Made by a program: the position numbers and the translations under genes
The notes under the pieces: model-generated
Databases searched by the model: none
What the model was told of the DNA's origin: nothing
What the model saw: only the letters and a program-made list of their open reading frames with translations
In this document: positions 61,241 to 64,000 of the stretch, one piece after another
Layout of the letters: each line of letters opens with the position of its first letter
Position numbering within the stretch: the stretch's first letter is position 1
Assembly: GCF_008017415.1 (NCBI RefSeq)
Contig: NZ_VRSV01000001.1
Location: 1,488,001 to 1,552,000 of the forward strand
Direction: 5' to 3'
DNA from: Microbacterium hatanonis
Lineage (GTDB): Bacteria > Actinomycetota > Actinomycetes > Actinomycetales > Microbacteriaceae
DNA length: 64,000 nt

Positions 61241-62912
61241 GCGTGAGCTTGCGGTACGAGGAGCGGCTGGGGTTGCCCGCATCCGGACCGAGCCGCTCGA
61301 TCTTGTTCGCCTCGTACGCCTCGAAGTTTCCCTCGAACCAGTACCACTGATCGGGGTTCTCGTCGGTTCCCTCGTAGGCGAGGATGTGGGTCGCGATGCG
61401 GTCGAGGAACCACCGATCGTGGGTGATGACCACGGCGCAGCCGGGGAACTCGAGCAGTGCGTTCTCGAGCGAGCTCAGCGTCTCGACGTCGAGGTCGTTC
61501 GTCGGCTCGTCGAGAAGGAGCAGGTTGCCGCCCTCCTTGAGGGTCAGAGCGAGGTTCAGACGGTTGCGCTCTCCACCGGAGAGCACGCCGGCCTTCTTCT
61601 GCTGGTCGGGTCCCTTGAAACCGAACTTCGACACGTAGGCGCGCGAGGGGATCTCGACCTTGCCGATCGTGATGATGTCGAGCCCGTCGGACACGACCTC
61701 CCACAGCGTCTTCTGCGGGTCGATGTTGGACCGGTTCTGATCGACGTAGCTGATCTTGACGGTCTCGCCGATCTTGACCTCGCCGCCGTCGACGGGCTCG
61801 AGGCCCACGATGGTCTTGAAGAGCGTCGTCTTTCCGACGCCGTTCGGACCGATCACGCCGACGATTCCGTTGGGCGGCAGGCTGAAGCTCAGGTTCGAGA
61901 TGAGCGAGCGCCCGTCGAAGCCCTTCTGCAACTTCTTCGCCTCGATCACGATGCTGCCCAGGCGCGGCCCCGGCGGGATCTGGATCTCGTCGAAGTCGAG
62001 CTTGCGCGTGCGGTCGGCCTCGGCGGCCATCTCCTCGTAGCGGGCGAGTCGAGCCTTGGACTTGACCTGGCGGCCCTTGGCGTTGGATCGCACCCACTCG
62101 AGCTCCTCGGAGAGGCGCTTGGCGAGCTTGGCGTCCTTCTTGCCCTGGACCTCGAGTCGCTGGCCCTTCTTCTCGAGATAGGTCGAGTAGTTGCCCTCGT
62201 ACCCGATGAGGCGACCGCGGTCGACCTCGGCGATCCACTCCGCGACGTTGTCGAGGAAGTACCGGTCGTGCGTGATGGCGATGACGGCGCCGGCGTACTT
62301 CTGCAGGTGCTGCTCGAGCCACTGCACGCTCTCGGCATCGAGGTGGTTGGTGGGCTCGTCCAGGAGCAGCAGATCGGGCTTCTGGAGGAGGAGCTTGGTG
62401 AGCGCGACGCGTCGCTTCTCACCACCGGAGAGGTTGGCGATCGCGGCGTCGCTCGGCGGCGTGCGCAGGGCCGACATCGCCTGCTCCAGCTGCGAGTCGA
62501 GATCCCACGCGTCGGCCGCGTCGATCTCCTCCTGCAGGGTGCCCATCTCGGCGAGGAGCGCGTCGAAGTCGGCGTCGGGGTCGGACATCAGCGCGGAGAT
62601 CTCGTTGAAGCGGTCGACCTTCGCCTTGATGGCGATGCCGTCCTGGATGTTCTCCAGCACGGTCTTGCTCTCATCGAGCTCGGGCTCCTGCATGAGGATG
62701 CCGACGGAGAAGCCCGGACTGAGCTTCGCCTCGCCGTTGGACGGCGTGTCCATACCCGCCATGATCTTCAGGATCGTCGACTTTCCGGCGCCGTTCGGGC
62801 CGACCATTCCGATCTTCGCGCCCGGAAGGAACGACATCGTGACGTCGTCGAGGATCAATTTGTCGCCCACGGCTTTTCGCGCGCGGACCATCTGATAGAT
62901 GTACTCAGCCAT
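61233..62912 (-). CDS. ettA: Energy-dependent translational throttle protein EttA (ABC-F)
   Basis: A 559-residue ABC-F ATPase that binds the ribosomal E site and gates the first elongation steps according to ATP/ADP. Two ABC domains are present: first P-loop GPNGAGKST (38-46) with NLSGGEKRRVAL, second GPNGVGKTT (about 354) with VLSGGERNRLNL. The arm and linker region (KSKARLARYEEMA) fits EttA rather than Uup or resistance ABC-F proteins, and there are no membrane segments. TAGACT (62927-62922) lies 9 nt before the ATG. It precedes the 4HBT gene in one operon. Confidence 0.96.
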   Translation of the reverse strand: MAEYIYQMVRARKAVGDKLILDDVTMSFLPGAKIGMVGPNGAGKSTILKIMAGMDTPSNGEAKLSPGFSVGILMQEPELDESKTVLENIQDGIAIKAKVDRFNEISALMSDPDADFDALLAEMGTLQEEIDAADAWDLDSQLEQAMSALRTPPSDAAIANLSGGEKRRVALTKLLLQKPDLLLLDEPTNHLDAESVQWLEQHLQKYAGAVIAITHDRYFLDNVAEWIAEVDRGRLIGYEGNYSTYLEKKGQRLEVQGKKDAKLAKRLSEELEWVRSNAKGRQVKSKARLARYEEMAAEADRTRKLDFDEIQIPPGPRLGSIVIEAKKLQKGFDGRSLISNLSFSLPPNGIVGVIGPNGVGKTTLFKTIVGLEPVDGGEVKIGETVKISYVDQNRSNIDPQKTLWEVVSDGLDIITIGKVEIPSRAYVSKFGFKGPDQQKKAGVLSGGERNRLNLALTLKEGGNLLLLDEPTNDLDVETLSSLENALLEFPGCAVVITHDRWFLDRIATHILAYEGTDENPDQWYWFEGNFEAYEANKIERLGPDAGNPSRSSYRKLTRD

Positions 62913-62959
62913 ATCGCTCCCAGTCTAGGGGCGCGAGCCGGGCCGACCGGGGCGCGGGG

Positions 62960-63442
62960 TCACCAATCGATCGGGCGGGTGTTCCCCACGAGGCACCGGC
63001 CGGCCGCGAGTCCCGGCATGACCACGGTCACGGGCTGTCCCGTCGAGGGGCCGACCTGCCCGATCAGGCACTCCTCGCCCCAGCGCACCGAGAACTGGAT
63101 GCTCTCCGCATCGTTGCCGACGGTCGACTGATTCTCGGTCACCTGCATGGCCGCTCTGTCGAAACCCGCGGCGACGAGGGCATCGACGTACGCGCGCCCG
63201 ACGTCGGGTCCGGCGGCGACCGACTGCACGATCTGCGCGAAGTACGGGAGATTGGCCGAAGCGTCACCCTCCGGCACCAGCCTCGGCGCTTCGGCCGTGG
63301 GCGGTGCTTCAGCCGTCGGGGTCAGCGTGGCCGTCGCGGTCGGCACGGGGTCGGGCGTATCGGTGCATCCGACCAGCGCGGTCGCCACCGCGAGGGCGAG
63401 AACGACGAGGCCGGCACGGCGGGAGGCAGTCGGTCCGATCAC
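62960..63442 (-). CDS. Secreted lipoprotein of unknown function, 160 aa
   Basis: A lipoprotein: the signal peptide (RRAGLVVLALAVATALVGC) ends in lipobox LVGC with Cys26 as the lipid anchor. A Thr/Pro/Ala-rich linker (27-58) leads to a folded domain (about 60-160) with LPYFAQIVQSVAAGPDVGRAYVDALVAAGFD and two Cys (WGEECLIG and AGRCLVG) that may form a disulfide. It resembles a small Microbacteriaceae family I recall as DUF6993, unchecked. TAGACT (63454-63449) lies 6 nt before GTG 63442, so it is probably leaderless. Confidence 0.82.
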   Translation of the reverse strand: MIGPTASRRAGLVVLALAVATALVGCTDTPDPVPTATATLTPTAEAPPTAEAPRLVPEGDASANLPYFAQIVQSVAAGPDVGRAYVDALVAAGFDRAAMQVTENQSTVGNDAESIQFSVRWGEECLIGQVGPSTGQPVTVVMPGLAAGRCLVGNTRPIDW

Positions 63443-63464
63443 GCTGCGAGTCTACGGGCGCACC

Positions 63465-63998
63465 TCAGAAGGGCGTGTCGGCGAGCTGCGTCGCCGGTGC
63501 GCGCTCGGCCGTCGCCGCAGGGATGGCCCACCCGTCGGAATCGGTCGCGGCCACCACCGGTGCGGCCGCGACCACGGGCTCGGGCTGGTGCGACTCGCCA
63601 TCGGGTGCGACCACCGGCGCCGGCGCGGCGGGCTCGACGGCGCCCCCGTTCTTGTGGAACGTCGTGCGTCCTCGGAGCAGATCGTGTCCGACGGCATCCG
63701 CCTCGACTTCGACGGCGAGACCGCGCTTCGTGCCGTTGTCCCACTCTCGGAGGCGCAGGCGGCCCGTGACGATCACCCGGTCGCCTTTGTGCAGCGAGGC
63801 GAAGGCGTTCTCCCCGAGTGCGCGATAGGCCGACACCTGGTACCAGTTCGTGAACACGTCGACCCATCGTTCGGTCGACTTGTCGAACCGGCGGTGGGTC
63901 GACCCCACGCGGAAGTTGGTGACGGACGCACCGCCTCCGAGGATGCGATGCTCCGGTTCCGCAGCGAGATTGCCCGTGAACGTGATGGTGTCGGTCAT
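63465..63998 (-). CDS. ssb: Single-stranded DNA-binding protein
   Basis: A 177-residue OB-fold protein. The core matches bacterial SSB: TITFTGNLAAEPEHRILGGGASVTNFRVGSTHRRFDKSTERWVD, then NWYQVSAYRALGENAFASLHKGDRVIVTGRLRLREWDNGTKRGLAVEVEAD. A disordered Ala/Pro/Val-rich tail follows and ends ADTPF rather than the DDDxPF tip of the housekeeping SSB, so it may be a second, shorter-tail paralogue. The ATG at 63998 is at the right edge; the promoter is beyond the window. Confidence 0.9.
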   Translation of the reverse strand: MTDTITFTGNLAAEPEHRILGGGASVTNFRVGSTHRRFDKSTERWVDVFTNWYQVSAYRALGENAFASLHKGDRVIVTGRLRLREWDNGTKRGLAVEVEADAVGHDLLRGRTTFHKNGGAVEPAAPAPVVAPDGESHQPEPVVAAAPVVAATDSDGWAIPAATAERAPATQLADTPF

Positions 63999-64000
63999 TT

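Overview
The window reads as chromosomal DNA of a high-GC Gram-positive actinobacterium, most likely a Microbacterium-like member of the Microbacteriaceae (inferred). Support comes from the strong G/C bias at codon third positions, the block rplU-rpmA-obgE-proB-proA-nadD-rsfS, paired clpP1/clpP2 upstream of clpX, an actinobacterial-type translational T-box on ileS, a VKOR-type disulfide enzyme, a ferrochelatase with a C-terminal Cys cluster, and many genes whose -10 box (TAGnnT) lies only 5-9 nt before the start codon, implying leaderless mRNAs. I saw no phage, insertion sequence or CRISPR array.

Layout. 0.0-4.6 kb: sugar-nucleotide and envelope glycan genes (glmS 5' part, a UDP-sugar epimerase/dehydratase, a nucleotide-sugar dehydrogenase, a membrane GT2 glycosyltransferase). 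4.6-9.3 kb: regulators (a large ATP-binding LuxR protein and two tandem GAF-ANTAR proteins) with one unknown gene. 9.4-16.3 kb: tRNA-Ala(GGC), then rsfS, an acidic single-pass membrane protein, nadD, proA, proB, obgE, rpmA and rplU on the minus strand. 16.5-20.2 kb: DUF4031, RNase E/G, VKOR. 20.2-26.0 kb: ndk, DUF4233, folC and ileS behind a T-box leader. 26.1-34.1 kb: an MHS transporter, GNAT, valS, an AraC-type regulator, a VOC protein, then an ArsR-small protein-MFS operon. 34.1-41.0 kb: M3 peptidase, clpX, clpP2, clpP1, a TPR protein and tig. 41.0-42.2 kb: tRNA-Pro(TGG), tRNA-Gly(TCC), a tiny ORF and a gamma-carbonic anhydrase-like protein. 42.3-45.2 kb: a compact secretion operon. 45.2-53.1 kb: acyltransferase, dps, amidohydrolase, PaiB, Nei-type glycosylase, rpiB and ferrochelatase. 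53.2-64.0 kb: pepN, mscS, glbO, an FAD dehydrogenase, two thioesterases, ettA, a lipoprotein and an SSB.

The most unusual locus is 42.3-45.2 kb. Three small exported proteins share an A-x-W-S/Q signature just after their hydrophobic segment, as in TasA/camelysin substrates. They are followed by a Ser-His (SipW/ER-type) signal peptidase fused in one frame to a second signal-peptide-like segment, an extracellular domain and a C-terminal LAATG sorting signal. This looks like a self-contained module that processes and displays surface proteins or fibres. Other points of interest are the ileS T-box with a REP-like palindrome at the tip of one stem, three 14-bp-phased repeats in front of the arsR-type gene, and a conserved-looking acidic membrane protein with duplicated LTRR motifs between rsfS and nadD.

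Regulation visible in sequence includes several strong bidirectional hairpin terminators, ATGA/TGATG start-stop coupling through most operons, and -10-only promoters. Coordinates of hand-placed short sites may be off by one base.
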